Source: Bacillota bacterium
GTDB taxonomy: Bacteria > Bacillota > Clostridia > Christensenellales > Aristaeellaceae
Length of the DNA: 10,278 nt
Reading direction: 5' to 3'
NCBI GenBank assembly: GCA_019137115.1
Contig: JAGVSV010000140.1
Span: forward strand, 1-10,278
Positions 1 through 6,274 of this stretch are shown piece after piece. How positions within the stretch are numbered: position 1 is the stretch's first letter; each line of letters begins with the position of its first letter. Both the position numbers and the translations under genes were made by a program. Under the pieces are notes generated by a model. It ran no database searches, had not been told where the DNA came from, and worked only from the letters and a program-made list of their open reading frames with translations.

Positions 1-407
1 AAATAGGACACGTTGAAGTCCATGCCGTAGCCGTTCTTCTTGCACCAGTCAATCCAGGTGCGGAAGTCCTCGGTTTCCAGGTCGCTGCGTTCCTTCTTGT
101 GCCTGGGCTCGGCGTACATGCAGTGCAGGTTCACCTTGTGCTGCGCCGGCGAAAACTTGAACGCCATCTCATAGTCCTGGCGCATCTGGTCGCCATTGGT
201 GGCACGGCCCGGATAGTTGCCGGTGACCACGTTTTCGGAATGCAGGCCTTCGGAGCCCTCAAACCCGCGCACGTCATCCGCCTGCCAGTTGTGCAGGGAA
301 ACCGGAACCGTCTGAAAAAACGCCATCGCCTTGTCCGTGTCCACGCCCAGCGCGGCATAAACATCCCTCGCGCGCTCATAGTTTGCGCGTATTGCCTGAT
401 CTGACAT
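1..407 (-). CDS. rhaA: L-rhamnose isomerase, N-terminal 135 residues (cut by window edge)
   Basis: RhaA interconverts L-rhamnose and L-rhamnulose, the first cytoplasmic step of rhamnose catabolism. The translation from the ATG at 407 matches my recollection of E. coli RhaA along its whole visible length. Key matches are VSLHNWQADDVRGFE at residues 36-50 (E. coli has VSMHCWQGDDVSGFE), TGNYPG at 62-67, the KVNLHCMYAE block at 91-100, and the W-x-x-W-C/A-K region leading to GMDFN at 128-132. The family is about 415-420 residues long, so roughly two thirds, including the metal-binding residues, lies beyond the left edge. The start is fixed by a GGGAGG Shine-Dalgarno seven bases upstream, behind a good promoter at 454-483. 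A rhamnulokinase or aldolase gene could follow downstream but cannot be seen here. The family call is firm. Some RhaA enzymes also isomerise other sugars such as D-allose, so the physiological substrate is inferred. Confidence 0.95.
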   Translation of the reverse strand, partial: MSDQAIRANYERARDVYAALGVDTDKAMAFFQTVPVSLHNWQADDVRGFEGSEGLHSENVVTGNYPGRATNGDQMRQDYEMAFKFSPAQHKVNLHCMYAEPRHKKERSDLETEDFRTWIDWCKKNGYGMDFNVSY

Positions 408-453
408 GATGCATCCTCCCTGTGTTGTGACCGAAGCGGTTTTATTTGCGTTC

Positions 454-483
454 ATTATACGCATACCCGGCGCGTGTTGGCAA
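454..483 (-). promoter_or_regulatory. Probable sigma-70/sigma-A promoter of rhaA
   Basis: On the minus strand, a TTGCCA -35 box (483-478, five of six consensus bases) is followed after an 18-base spacer by a perfect TATAAT -10 box (459-454). Transcription would start near 447, giving a leader of about 40 bases before the rhaA ATG at 407. A short inverted repeat, ACCG-CTT-CGGT on the minus strand at 440-430, lies just downstream of the expected start. It is placed where a repressor operator could be, but its arms are only four bases long. No regulator gene is visible in the window. Confidence 0.65.
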
Positions 484-520
484 GGCGTTGGACGGCGATG
501 TGTGGTCGGTCGCTCGGCAA

Positions 521-586
521 GTTTGTTTGGCGTGCAACAAACCGCCTCCACCGGATTGTCTTGCGGATAACCTGCGGTTGTGTTGC
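521..586. repeat. Overlapping inverted repeats upstream of the rhaA promoter
   Basis: The arm at 534-545 (GCAACAAACCGC) is complementary to 574-586 over 12 base pairs with one bulged base, enclosing 28 bases. Part of the same arm (536-542, AACAAAC) is also perfectly complementary to 521-527 (GTTTGTT) across an 8-base loop. The two pairings exclude each other. The block lies 38 to 103 bases upstream of the rhaA -35 box and downstream of the cupin gene. It could be a set of regulator half-sites for rhaA or a structured 3' region of the cupin transcript. No T-tract follows on the minus strand, so it is not a standard terminator. I see no gene in 408-667. Confidence 0.4.
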
Positions 587-667
587 CTTAGGGGTGGTGG
601 TTATAGAGGTAACGCCCAGGATGTTGGACGCGGCAGCATCAGCCCGGGCGTCATCTTGCGCAATGCG

Positions 668-1167
668 TTATGCCAGACGCAGGCGATGCCGCTGCAGAAG
701 ATCGGGGATGCTGGTCATGTCAAACGTGAGGCCGTACTTGCCGCCCAGCGCCATCAGCGCGCCGATGTCAGGCTGGCCGTGCGCATCGCGGCGGCTGAGG
801 ATGGGGACCAACTCGTCAAAGTAGGCTTCAAAGCCCGCAGGGAAATGATCTCCAGCAGCGCTGCGGGCTGCTCACCGGCGTTCCAGAACGTGTGTAGGAT
901 GCCGCGCGGTTTGACGACCACGGTGCCGGGCCCTTCCACGGCTTCTTCCTCACCGATGCGGAAACCGATCTGCCCTTCCAGCACGATGCAGAACTCGTCC
1001 TCCCGGCTGTGGGCGTGCATGGGCGCTACCAGCACGCCCGGCACGATCGGGTGCTCCACGATGGCGAAGCGCCCTTCGGTCAATGCTGACTGTACTTTAT
1101 GAAGCGCGGCAAAGCCGATCTCCCCTGGGGTATGCCCGGTATCCGGCCGGATCAGGTAATCATCCAT
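668..1167 (-). CDS. Small cupin-domain protein, apparently frameshifted after codon 109
   Basis: This is a single-domain cupin. Motif 1 is H-A-H-x4-E-x6-G (His51, His53, Glu58, Gly65) and motif 2 is G-x5-P-x-G-x2-H-x3-N (Gly81, Pro87, Gly89, His92, Asn96), so the expected metal ligands His51, His53, Glu58 and His92 are present. The starting frame runs on to a stop at 754 with an unlikely Ser/Arg-rich end. The next frame, entered at the GGG run near 840-842, encodes PAGFEAYFDELVPIL and then a KYGLTFDM...SIPDLL segment ending at TAA 668. That is the usual C-terminal extension of this cupin group. One missing base would restore a 166-residue protein. The AGGAGG at 1187-1182 is 14 bases from the ATG at 1167, which is unusually far; an ATA codon five bases after it is the only nearer in-frame alternative. 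The substrate is unknown. The break may be a real mutation or a sequencing or assembly error. Confidence 0.75.
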
Positions 1168-1299
1168 CCGCGATATGGTATCCTCCTGTGTTTTTGGGGC
1201 TGTATATGGTGTCGCGTGAAACGTCGGTAGGTCGTTCGTTTGTCTAGGCAGTTCAGAGGATACCCGGCGGCGGGATCTTAACACGTACGATTGGCCAGC

Positions 1300-1315
1300 T
1301 TTCCGTAATCGGAAA
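1300..1315. promoter_or_regulatory. Candidate operator palindrome in the cupin/rpiB divergent region
   Basis: The sequence TTTCCG-TAAT-CGGAAA is a perfect inverted repeat with 6-base arms and a 4-base centre. It lies 24 bases upstream of the rpiB -35 box and between two divergent genes, a common position for a regulator site. The protein that would bind it is unknown. The rest of 1168-1396 shows only weak promoter-like matches on the minus strand (for example TATACA at 1206-1201 without a convincing -35 box). Confidence 0.3.
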
Positions 1316-1339
1316 CAGGCACCCAAAACTCGGGATTCC

Positions 1340-1368
1340 TTGACGCCCCCCTGCCCCGGTGTTACGAT
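1340..1368 (+). promoter_or_regulatory. Probable promoter of the rpiB-MFS unit
   Basis: A TTGACG -35 box (1340-1345, five of six consensus bases) is followed after exactly 17 bases by TACGAT (1363-1368, four of six, keeping the key TA...AT positions). Transcription would start near 1375, about 22 bases before the rpiB ATG. The C-rich spacer is unusual but the spacing is optimal. Confidence 0.6.
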
Positions 1369-1396
1369 GACGCCATCAAAATCGCGGGGGCTGACA

Positions 1397-1849
1397 ATGA
1401 AAATTGCCATCGGGAATGACCATACGGGGCTTGCGCTGAAGCGCGCCATCACCGAGGTGCTGGTCGGGCTGGGGCACCAGGTGCAGGACATGGGCACGGA
1501 TACCGATACCAGCGTGGATTACCCGGTCTATGGCGCGCGCGCCGCGCGGGCGGTGGTGTCGGGCGAATGCGCGCTGGGCATCGTTATCTGCGGCACCGGC
1601 GTCGGGATCGGGATCTCCGCCAACAAGGTGAAGGGTGTGCGGTGCGCCATCTGCTCCGAGGTGTATTCGGCGGTGCTCTCCCGGCAGCACAACGACGCCA
1701 ACATGCTGGCGCTGGGCTCTCGGGTGGTGGCGCCGGAGTACGCACAGATGATCGTGCGCGCCTTTGTGGAAAGCGCCTTTGACGGCGGACGGCATGTGCG
1801 CCGCGTCGGCCAGATGCACGCGCTGGAGGAGGGCGGCCAGCTCGAATGA
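1397..1849 (+). CDS. rpiB: Ribose-5-phosphate isomerase B (RpiB/LacAB family)
   Basis: RpiB interconverts ribose 5-phosphate and ribulose 5-phosphate in the pentose phosphate pathway, and some members also act on allose 6-phosphate. The 150-residue product has the usual length and aligns end to end with my recollection of E. coli RpiB. It has Asp8-His9 in IGNDHTG, the catalytic Cys65 in VICGTGVGIGISANK, SRQHNDAN with His98, GSRVV at 107-111, and GGRHVRRV with His133 and Arg136/137. The ATG at 1397 begins the family-typical MKIAIGNDHTG and follows a G-rich stretch (GGGGG) at 1386-1390. An in-frame ATG at 1340 lies on the -35 box and adds non-family residues, so it is rejected. The gene shares an ATGA with the following transporter, implying coupled translation. 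LacA/LacB or allose-6-phosphate isomerase roles cannot be excluded by sequence alone, but the intact Cys favours RpiB-type activity. Confidence 0.93.
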   Translation: MKIAIGNDHTGLALKRAITEVLVGLGHQVQDMGTDTDTSVDYPVYGARAARAVVSGECALGIVICGTGVGIGISANKVKGVRCAICSEVYSAVLSRQHNDANMLALGSRVVAPEYAQMIVRAFVESAFDGGRHVRRVGQMHALEEGGQLE

Positions 1850-3045
1850 ACGGGAAATCCAAAGGCTACCCGTGGAAATACGGGCTGTTTATCGCCGCGT
1901 ATTACGCGGCCAACGCGGTGTACCAGGGCTTTTTGCCCAAGTATTACCAGCTGCAGGGCATGGACGGCACCCGCATGATGATGCTGTTGGCGGCGGCGCC
2001 CGCCGTGGCAATCATCGCCCAGCCGCTGTGGGGGCGCATCGGCGACCGGATGCGCACGCGCAATCAGGCGCTGACGGTGATGACGGTCAGCGCCACGGTC
2101 CTGATCCTGCTGATCCTGGTAAACTCGTCCTTTGCGTGGCTGATGCTGATCACCTGCCTGTTCGCGGCGTTTTTTACGCCGGTGCAACCGATGGGTGACT
2201 CTATCATCCTGGAAAACCTGGAAAAGAAGCGCGAACCGTTTGGCCCCATCCGTCTGTTTGGCAGCTTTTCGTTTGCGATCAACAACCTGATCGTGGGTCA
2301 GATTTTCGAGGATCGCTACCACATCGTGCCGTGGGTGAACGCGATCTTCATTTTGCAGCTGCTTTTTTCCACCCGCGTGCTGCCGCCCACGCAGGGGCAC
2401 CAGCACGGCAAAACCAAGGTGCCGCTGGGCGACATCCTGCGGCTGCCCTATATGAAGCAGCTGATGGCGCTGGTGATCGTGCTGCAGCTGGCGATGGGCT
2501 ATTACTACAGCTATTTCGTACTGCACTTTACCTCGCTGCCCGGCGGCACGTCGGGGCTTGCGGGCCTGGCGTTTTTCATTTCCGCCACCAGCGAAACGCC
2601 GTTTCTGATTTTCTCGGACCGCCTGTTCAAGCGGTTTGGCACCGGCAAGCTGATGGTGGTGTCCGCGCTGCTGATCACCATCCGCTTTCTGGTGCTGGGG
2701 CTATCGCAGAACATCACGCTGCTGCTGATCAACCAGATCACCCACGGTGGCGGCTTTATCGTGATTACAGTCACCATGGCCAAGTACATCAGCCTGATGG
2801 TGCCGGATGAGTTAAAAGCCGGCGGCCAGATGGTGCTGGCCGTGGTGGGCTATGGCCTGGCCCGCGTGTTCGGCGTGCTGTGCGGCGGGTTTATCCAGCA
2901 AGCGACCGGCGGCCCTGCGGGCGGCTTCCTGGCGATGGGCGTGCTGTGCTTTGTCGCCTTCCTGCTGTCCGCGTGGTACTTCCTGCCCCGGCCGCCGCTC
3001 AATGGCGAGCGCCAGGCGCTGGACCCTGCCGGCGTGAATTCGTAG
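1846..3045 (+). CDS. MFS transporter, probable sugar or metabolite permease
   Basis: This is a 399-residue integral membrane protein with about 12 hydrophobic segments in two halves, separated by a hydrophilic loop at residues 181-199 (GHQHGKTK region). The loop after the second segment carries a motif-A-like G-R-I-G-D-R-M-R (residues 63-70), and RLFGSFSFA at 136-144 resembles the LacY/nucleoside-symporter branch (MFS_1_like). The start overlaps the rpiB stop as ATGA, with no strong Shine-Dalgarno at normal distance, so translation is probably coupled to rpiB. Pairing with an aldose/ketose phosphate isomerase suggests uptake of a sugar or nucleoside feeding pentose phosphate metabolism. The substrate is inferred, and neither transport direction nor specificity can be read from the sequence. 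No clear terminator follows at 3046-3090. Confidence 0.88.
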   Translation: MNGKSKGYPWKYGLFIAAYYAANAVYQGFLPKYYQLQGMDGTRMMMLLAAAPAVAIIAQPLWGRIGDRMRTRNQALTVMTVSATVLILLILVNSSFAWLMLITCLFAAFFTPVQPMGDSIILENLEKKREPFGPIRLFGSFSFAINNLIVGQIFEDRYHIVPWVNAIFILQLLFSTRVLPPTQGHQHGKTKVPLGDILRLPYMKQLMALVIVLQLAMGYYYSYFVLHFTSLPGGTSGLAGLAFFISATSETPFLIFSDRLFKRFGTGKLMVVSALLITIRFLVLGLSQNITLLLINQITHGGGFIVITVTMAKYISLMVPDELKAGGQMVLAVVGYGLARVFGVLCGGFIQQATGGPAGGFLAMGVLCFVAFLLSAWYFLPRPPLNGERQALDPAGVNS

Positions 3046-3096
3046 CGCAGGGGCGGCCGCTTCGGGAACAGATCTGCACGATCCGTCTGTTTCGGG

Positions 3097-3132
3097 TATA
3101 GTATAGGTATTACGGCTTCCCCGAGGGGAGGC
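3097..3132 (+). promoter_or_regulatory. Possible -10 box and 5' hairpin ahead of the alcohol dehydrogenase gene
   Basis: TATAGT at 3097-3102 could be a -10 box, although no good -35 box lies 16-18 bases upstream. A transcript starting near 3109 would open with a hairpin: 3115-3121 (GCTTCCC) pairs with 3126-3132 (GGGAGGC, one G-U pair) around a CGAG loop. The right arm contains a Shine-Dalgarno-like GGGGAGG, so the hairpin would hide it. The hairpin is read directly from the sequence; the promoter is tentative. Confidence 0.3.
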
Positions 3133-3135
3133 GCT

Positions 3136-3153
3136 ATGGGAGGACAGGGATGA
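3136..3153 (+). other. Five-codon mini-ORF (MGGQG) overlapping the dehydrogenase start
   Basis: An ATG at 3136, four bases after GGGGAGG, opens a frame of five codons that stops at TGA 3151-3153. This stop overlaps the ATG of the dehydrogenase gene as ATGA. The mini-ORF also contains the GGAGG that serves the dehydrogenase start. It could couple the two starts or regulate access to the second site. It could equally be chance in a purine-rich ribosome-binding region. Confidence 0.2.
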
Positions 3154-4328
3154 ACAACTTTGATTTCTACGCGCCGGCGCGCATTGTGTTCGGGCGCGGC
3201 ACGCAAAACCAGATCGGTGAGCTGCTAAAGCCGCACGCCACCAAGGTGCTGTTGCACTACGGCGGGGGCAGCATCAAGCGCACCGGGCTGTATGACCAGG
3301 TGGTGGCGTCGCTGAACAAGGCGGGGCTCAAGTTTGTGGAGCTGGGCGGCGTGGTGCCCAACCCGCGGCTGTCGCTGGTGCGGGAAGGGATCAAGCTGGC
3401 GCGCGCGGAGAAGATCGATCATATCCTGGCCGTGGGCGGCGGCAGCACGATTGACTCGTCCAAGGCGATCGCCATGGGCATCCCCTATGCCGGCGACGTG
3501 TGGGACATGTATGACAAGGGGCTGGCGATTGAGGAAGCGGTGCCGGTGTCGGTGATCCTGACCATCCCGGCGGCGGGCAGCGAATCCAGCGGCGACACGG
3601 TGATCAGCAACGAAGAAACGCAGCGCAAGTACGGCTATGGCAGCCCCAAGCTGCGCCCGGTGATCAGCGTGATGAACCCGGAGCTGTTCTTTACCCTGCC
3701 CAAGGAGCAGATCGGCTACGGCGTGGCGGACATGATGAGCCACATTTTTGAGCGGTACTTTACGCACACGAAAAACGCCGACCTGACCGACGGGCTGTGC
3801 GAAACCACGCTGCGCACGATCATCCTCAACGCGCCCAAGGTGCTGGCCAACCCGTCCGACTACGACGCCTGGGCCGAGGTGGGCTTTGCGGGCACGGTGG
3901 CGCACAACGGGCTGCTGGGCATGGGCCGCGACCAGGACTGGGCCTGCCACGGCATGGAGCATGAGCTGAGCGCCATCTATGACGTCGCGCACGGCGGCGG
4001 CCTGGCGGTGCTCACACCGGCGTGGATGACCTATGTGTACAAGGAGAACGTGGGCATGTTCGCGCAGTTTGCCACCCGCGTGATGGGCGTGGAGGGCAGC
4101 CTGAGGGACCTGGAATCCGTGGCGCTGGAAGGCATCCGCCGCCTCCGCCTGTTCTATGAGCAGATGGAACTCCCGCAGACGCTGCGCGACCTGGGCATTG
4201 ATGAAGAAAACCTGGAGCTGATGGCCAAGCGCGCCACCGGCGCCGCGTTTGACAAGGAAAGCCCGATCGGCGGCATGAAGAAGCTGGCCTGGCAGGACGT
4301 GCTGAACATCTACAACCTGTGCAAATAA
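3150..4328 (+). CDS. Iron-containing alcohol dehydrogenase, YqhD/BDH type
   Basis: This 392-residue, NADPH-type group III alcohol dehydrogenase would reduce aldehydes to alcohols in the cytoplasm. It aligns closely with my recollection of E. coli YqhD, even in residue numbering. It has YGGGSIKRTG at 37-46 (the GGS region near the NADP 2'-phosphate), AVGGGST at 94-100 (dinucleotide pyrophosphate loop), and LTIPAAGSESSG at 137-148. The metal ligands Asp194, His198, His267 and His281 lie in GVADMMSHIFERY and CHGMEHELSAIYDVAHGGG. The ATG at 3150 has GGAGG six bases upstream. The gene stands alone, between the rpiB-MFS unit and a strong terminator at 4350-4382. The physiological aldehyde is not evident. 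Butyraldehyde, methylglyoxal-type aldehydes, or lactaldehyde from rhamnose breakdown are all possible. The family call is firm; substrate is inference. Confidence 0.94.
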   Translation: MNNFDFYAPARIVFGRGTQNQIGELLKPHATKVLLHYGGGSIKRTGLYDQVVASLNKAGLKFVELGGVVPNPRLSLVREGIKLARAEKIDHILAVGGGSTIDSSKAIAMGIPYAGDVWDMYDKGLAIEEAVPVSVILTIPAAGSESSGDTVISNEETQRKYGYGSPKLRPVISVMNPELFFTLPKEQIGYGVADMMSHIFERYFTHTKNADLTDGLCETTLRTIILNAPKVLANPSDYDAWAEVGFAGTVAHNGLLGMGRDQDWACHGMEHELSAIYDVAHGGGLAVLTPAWMTYVYKENVGMFAQFATRVMGVEGSLRDLESVALEGIRRLRLFYEQMELPQTLRDLGIDEENLELMAKRATGAAFDKESPIGGMKKLAWQDVLNIYNLCK

Positions 4329-4349
4329 CGCGCGTATGGACGCAATGCA

Positions 4350-4382
4350 GCCGCCGGACAACCCGGCGGCCGCTGGTTTTTT
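4350..4382 (+). terminator. Intrinsic terminator of the alcohol dehydrogenase gene
   Basis: GCCGCCGG (4350-4357) and CCGGCGGC (4363-4370) form a perfect 8-base-pair GC stem around a 5-base loop. Six T residues follow at 4377-4382. It begins 21 bases after the dehydrogenase stop codon. The T-tract is separated from the stem by CGCTGG, partly able to extend the stem with a bulge. Confidence 0.85.
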
Positions 4383-4389
4383 GGGGCTG

Positions 4390-4449
4390 CTTCTGGTCCG
4401 CCGCGGATTCGCCCGCGATCTTGCCAAACACCATGACGTCGGGCACCGT
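4390..4449 (-). pseudogene. Possible C-terminal relic of an FAD-dependent (fumarate-reductase-like) oxidoreductase
   Basis: Read on the minus strand from 4449, the frame gives TVPDVMVFGKIAGESAADQK. DVMVFGKIAGESAA looks like the C-terminal FAD-contacting segment of fumarate reductase/succinate dehydrogenase-type flavoproteins, whose usual pattern is x-x-V/I-FG-R/K-IAG-x-x-AA. Directly upstream is an in-frame TAG at 4452-4450, inside the T-tract of the glgA terminator, so the body of such a gene is absent. No stop follows where the family would end. The match spans only about 14 residues, so chance resemblance remains possible. If real, it records loss of a gene between the two convergent units. 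Confidence 0.3.
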
Positions 4450-4451
4450 CT

Positions 4452-4481
4452 AAAAACACCCCGGCAGGAGGCGCCGGGGTG
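4452..4481 (-). terminator. Intrinsic terminator of the glycogen operon, after glgA
   Basis: On the minus strand CACCCCGGC (4481-4473) and GCCGGGGTG (4465-4457) form a perfect 9-base-pair stem with a 7-base loop, followed by TTTTT (4456-4452). It starts 21 bases after the glgA stop. It faces the terminator of the convergent dehydrogenase gene, and the two are 69 bases apart. Confidence 0.9.
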
Positions 4482-4501
4482 AGGGAACAATCGGGATTGG
4501 T

Positions 4502-6274
4502 TTATGCCTTGGGCGTTCTGGGCTTCCTGGCCGGTTTGGGGGCAGGCTTGTCGGCGGCCGGGGCGGCTTTCTTGGCGGCCGGCTTGCGCTTGGGTTTGGG
4601 GGGTGCGGGGGCGGGTTGCGGCGCGGCTTGGACGACCACTTCCGGGGATTCCGCCAGCGCTGGGGCGTTGGGGGTCTGCACCGGCTCCTCAATGGGGGCG
4701 GGTGCGGCTTTGCCAACGGGTTCAGCCTCCGCTGCGGACGAGGGTTCCTGCGTGACCGCAGTTTTCGCGGGGGGCGCGGCTTCCGGTGCGGCCGCAGGCT
4801 CCTGCGCGGCGCTCTGCTCCGCCTCTTCCTTCGGCGGCAGGTTGAGCATGCTTTCGTACAGGGACACGTACATTTCGGCTGAATGGCGCCAGGAGTAATC
4901 CCCCATCATGCCGCGCTGGCGCAGCATGCTCCAGATGTCCTTGCGGTTCCAGTAGTAGTGCAGCGCGCGCTGCAATGTGTGCAGCATGTCGTGGGAGTTG
5001 TAGTTGAAGAACGTAAAGCCGTTGCCGGCGTTGGTGAACTCGTTGTAGGCCAGCACGGTGTCCCGCAGGCCGCCGGTCTCCCGCACCAGCGGCACGGTGC
5101 CGTAGCGCAACGCGATCATCTGGCTCAGGCCGCAGGGCTCAAACTGGGAGGGCATCAGGAAAATGTCGGCCCCCGCGTAGATGCGGTGCGCCAGCTCATT
5201 GTCCATGGCAAAGCGCGCGGCCACGCGGCCGGGGTAGCTTTGCTCGGCCCAGCTGAAGAGGTTGACATACCGGGCGTCGCCCATGCCCAGCACCACCAGC
5301 TGCACGTCCTCGCGCAGAATGTCCACGATCACATAGTCCACCAGATCCAGCCCCTTCTGGCTGGTCAGGCGGGAGACCATGGCGATGATGGGCACCTCGG
5401 GGCGCACCTGCAGGCCCAGCTGCTCCTGCAGCGCGCGCTTGTTCTCAGCCTTGCCGGAGGGGTCCTCGGCCGTGTAGGGCGCGGCCAGCATCGGGTCATG
5501 CGCGGGGTCATAGTCCACAATGTCGATGCCGTTCAATATGCCGCTTAAATGGTTGCTCTTGGCGCGCAGCAGACCGTCCAGCCGCTCGCCGTAGTAGGCG
5601 GTCTGGATTTCCTCGGCGTAGCTGGGGCTGACGGTGGTCACCTCGTCGCTGTACACGATGCCGGCTTTGAGGTAGTTGGCGCAGCCAAAGCACTCCAGCT
5701 TGTCTTCGGTGAACACATCGTCTGGCAGGCTTAATACCTCCTGCACGTCCTTGATGCCAAAGATGCCCTGGTACTGCAGGTTGTGGATGGTGATCACGGT
5801 CTTGATGCGGTCATAGCCGGGCACGCCGGCGTACTGGATGCGCAGCAGCGCGGGCACCATGCCGGCCTGCCAGTCATGCGCGTGCAAAATATCAGGCATG
5901 AAGGGGATGAGGCCTAAGGCATTGAGCACCGCGCGGCTAAAGAACGCGAAGCGCTCATACTCGTCCCCGCCCAGGCCATACACATAGTTGCGCCCGAAGT
6001 AGAAGCGGTTGTCCACAAAGTAGTAGGTCACCCCGTCCATCTCCAGCGCTTCAATGCCGCAGTACTGCCGGCGCCAGCCCAGCTGCACCTCAAAGTCCAC
6101 CACATGGCGCATCTGCTGCTCGTACTGTTCGGCAATGTGGGCGTACTTGGGCATCATCACGCGCACATCGTGCCCCTTCTCGGCCAGCACCGGCGCCAGC
6201 GAGCCCACCACATCGGCCAGGCCCCCGGTTTTCAGGAACGGGACGCATTCGCTTGCAACGAACAGAATTTTCAT
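4502..6274 (-). CDS. glgA: Glycogen synthase (GT5) with long C-terminal acidic-then-basic tail
   Basis: GlgA transfers glucose from ADP-glucose to the non-reducing end of alpha-1,4-glucan. The GT-B fold is complete in residues 1-478. It has KTGGLADV at 15-22 (Lys15 binds ADP-glucose), HAHDWQ at 131-136, TIHNLQYQG with His164, SRLTSQKG at 301-308 (Arg302, Lys307), the QFEPCGLSQ acidic motif with Glu379, and ETGGLRDTV at 399-407. The ATG at 6274 starts the family-typical MKILFVASE and has AAGGAG six bases upstream; the frame extends further upstream but without family similarity. The protein is 590 residues against about 480 for the family. The extra 110 residues are low complexity: 481-550 is rich in Ala, Pro and Glu (12 Glu, 3 Lys), and 551-590 is rich in Lys, Pro and Ala (12 Lys/Arg, 1 Asp). 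It is last in the operon, 101 bases after glgD. Confidence 0.96.
   Translation of the reverse strand: MKILFVASECVPFLKTGGLADVVGSLAPVLAEKGHDVRVMMPKYAHIAEQYEQQMRHVVDFEVQLGWRRQYCGIEALEMDGVTYYFVDNRFYFGRNYVYGLGGDEYERFAFFSRAVLNALGLIPFMPDILHAHDWQAGMVPALLRIQYAGVPGYDRIKTVITIHNLQYQGIFGIKDVQEVLSLPDDVFTEDKLECFGCANYLKAGIVYSDEVTTVSPSYAEEIQTAYYGERLDGLLRAKSNHLSGILNGIDIVDYDPAHDPMLAAPYTAEDPSGKAENKRALQEQLGLQVRPEVPIIAMVSRLTSQKGLDLVDYVIVDILREDVQLVVLGMGDARYVNLFSWAEQSYPGRVAARFAMDNELAHRIYAGADIFLMPSQFEPCGLSQMIALRYGTVPLVRETGGLRDTVLAYNEFTNAGNGFTFFNYNSHDMLHTLQRALHYYWNRKDIWSMLRQRGMMGDYSWRHSAEMYVSLYESMLNLPPKEEAEQSAAQEPAAAPEAAPPAKTAVTQEPSSAAEAEPVGKAAPAPIEEPVQTPNAPALAESPEVVVQAAPQPAPAPPKPKRKPAAKKAAPAADKPAPKPARKPRTPKA

Noticed and set aside
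521..586. Intrinsic terminator of the cupin gene
   Set aside because: A stem exists, but no T-tract follows on the minus strand.
754..837. Native C-terminus of the cupin protein in the original frame
   Set aside because: The end ALKPTLTSWSPSSAAAMRTA resembles no cupin, whereas the adjacent frame gives a typical C-terminus, so this tail is a frameshift product.
838..846. Programmed ribosomal frameshift in the cupin gene
   Set aside because: The site TCC-CTG lacks an X-XXY-YYZ slippery heptamer in the reading frame and I see no adjacent stimulatory structure; a one-base deletion or error is simpler.
446..1102. Plus-strand frame of 218 codons across the rhaA-cupin gap
   Set aside because: It runs through a non-coding gap and opposite the cupin motifs, with Cys/Arg-rich sequence unlike any family known to me.
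1528..2526. 332-codon minus-strand frame opposite rpiB and the MFS gene
   Set aside because: His/Gln/Arg-rich antisense translation crossing two unrelated genes; no ribosome binding site or recognisable domain.
3225..4490. Long open frame (421 codons) on the minus strand opposite the alcohol dehydrogenase
   Set aside because: It is antisense to a well-supported gene, His/Arg/Ala-rich with no family features, and is explained by GC-rich third codon positions leaving few stops.
4883..5548. Plus-strand frame of 221 codons opposite glgA
   Set aside because: Shadow of the glgA coding strand with Val/His/Gln-rich composition; glgA motifs in the other strand are unambiguous.
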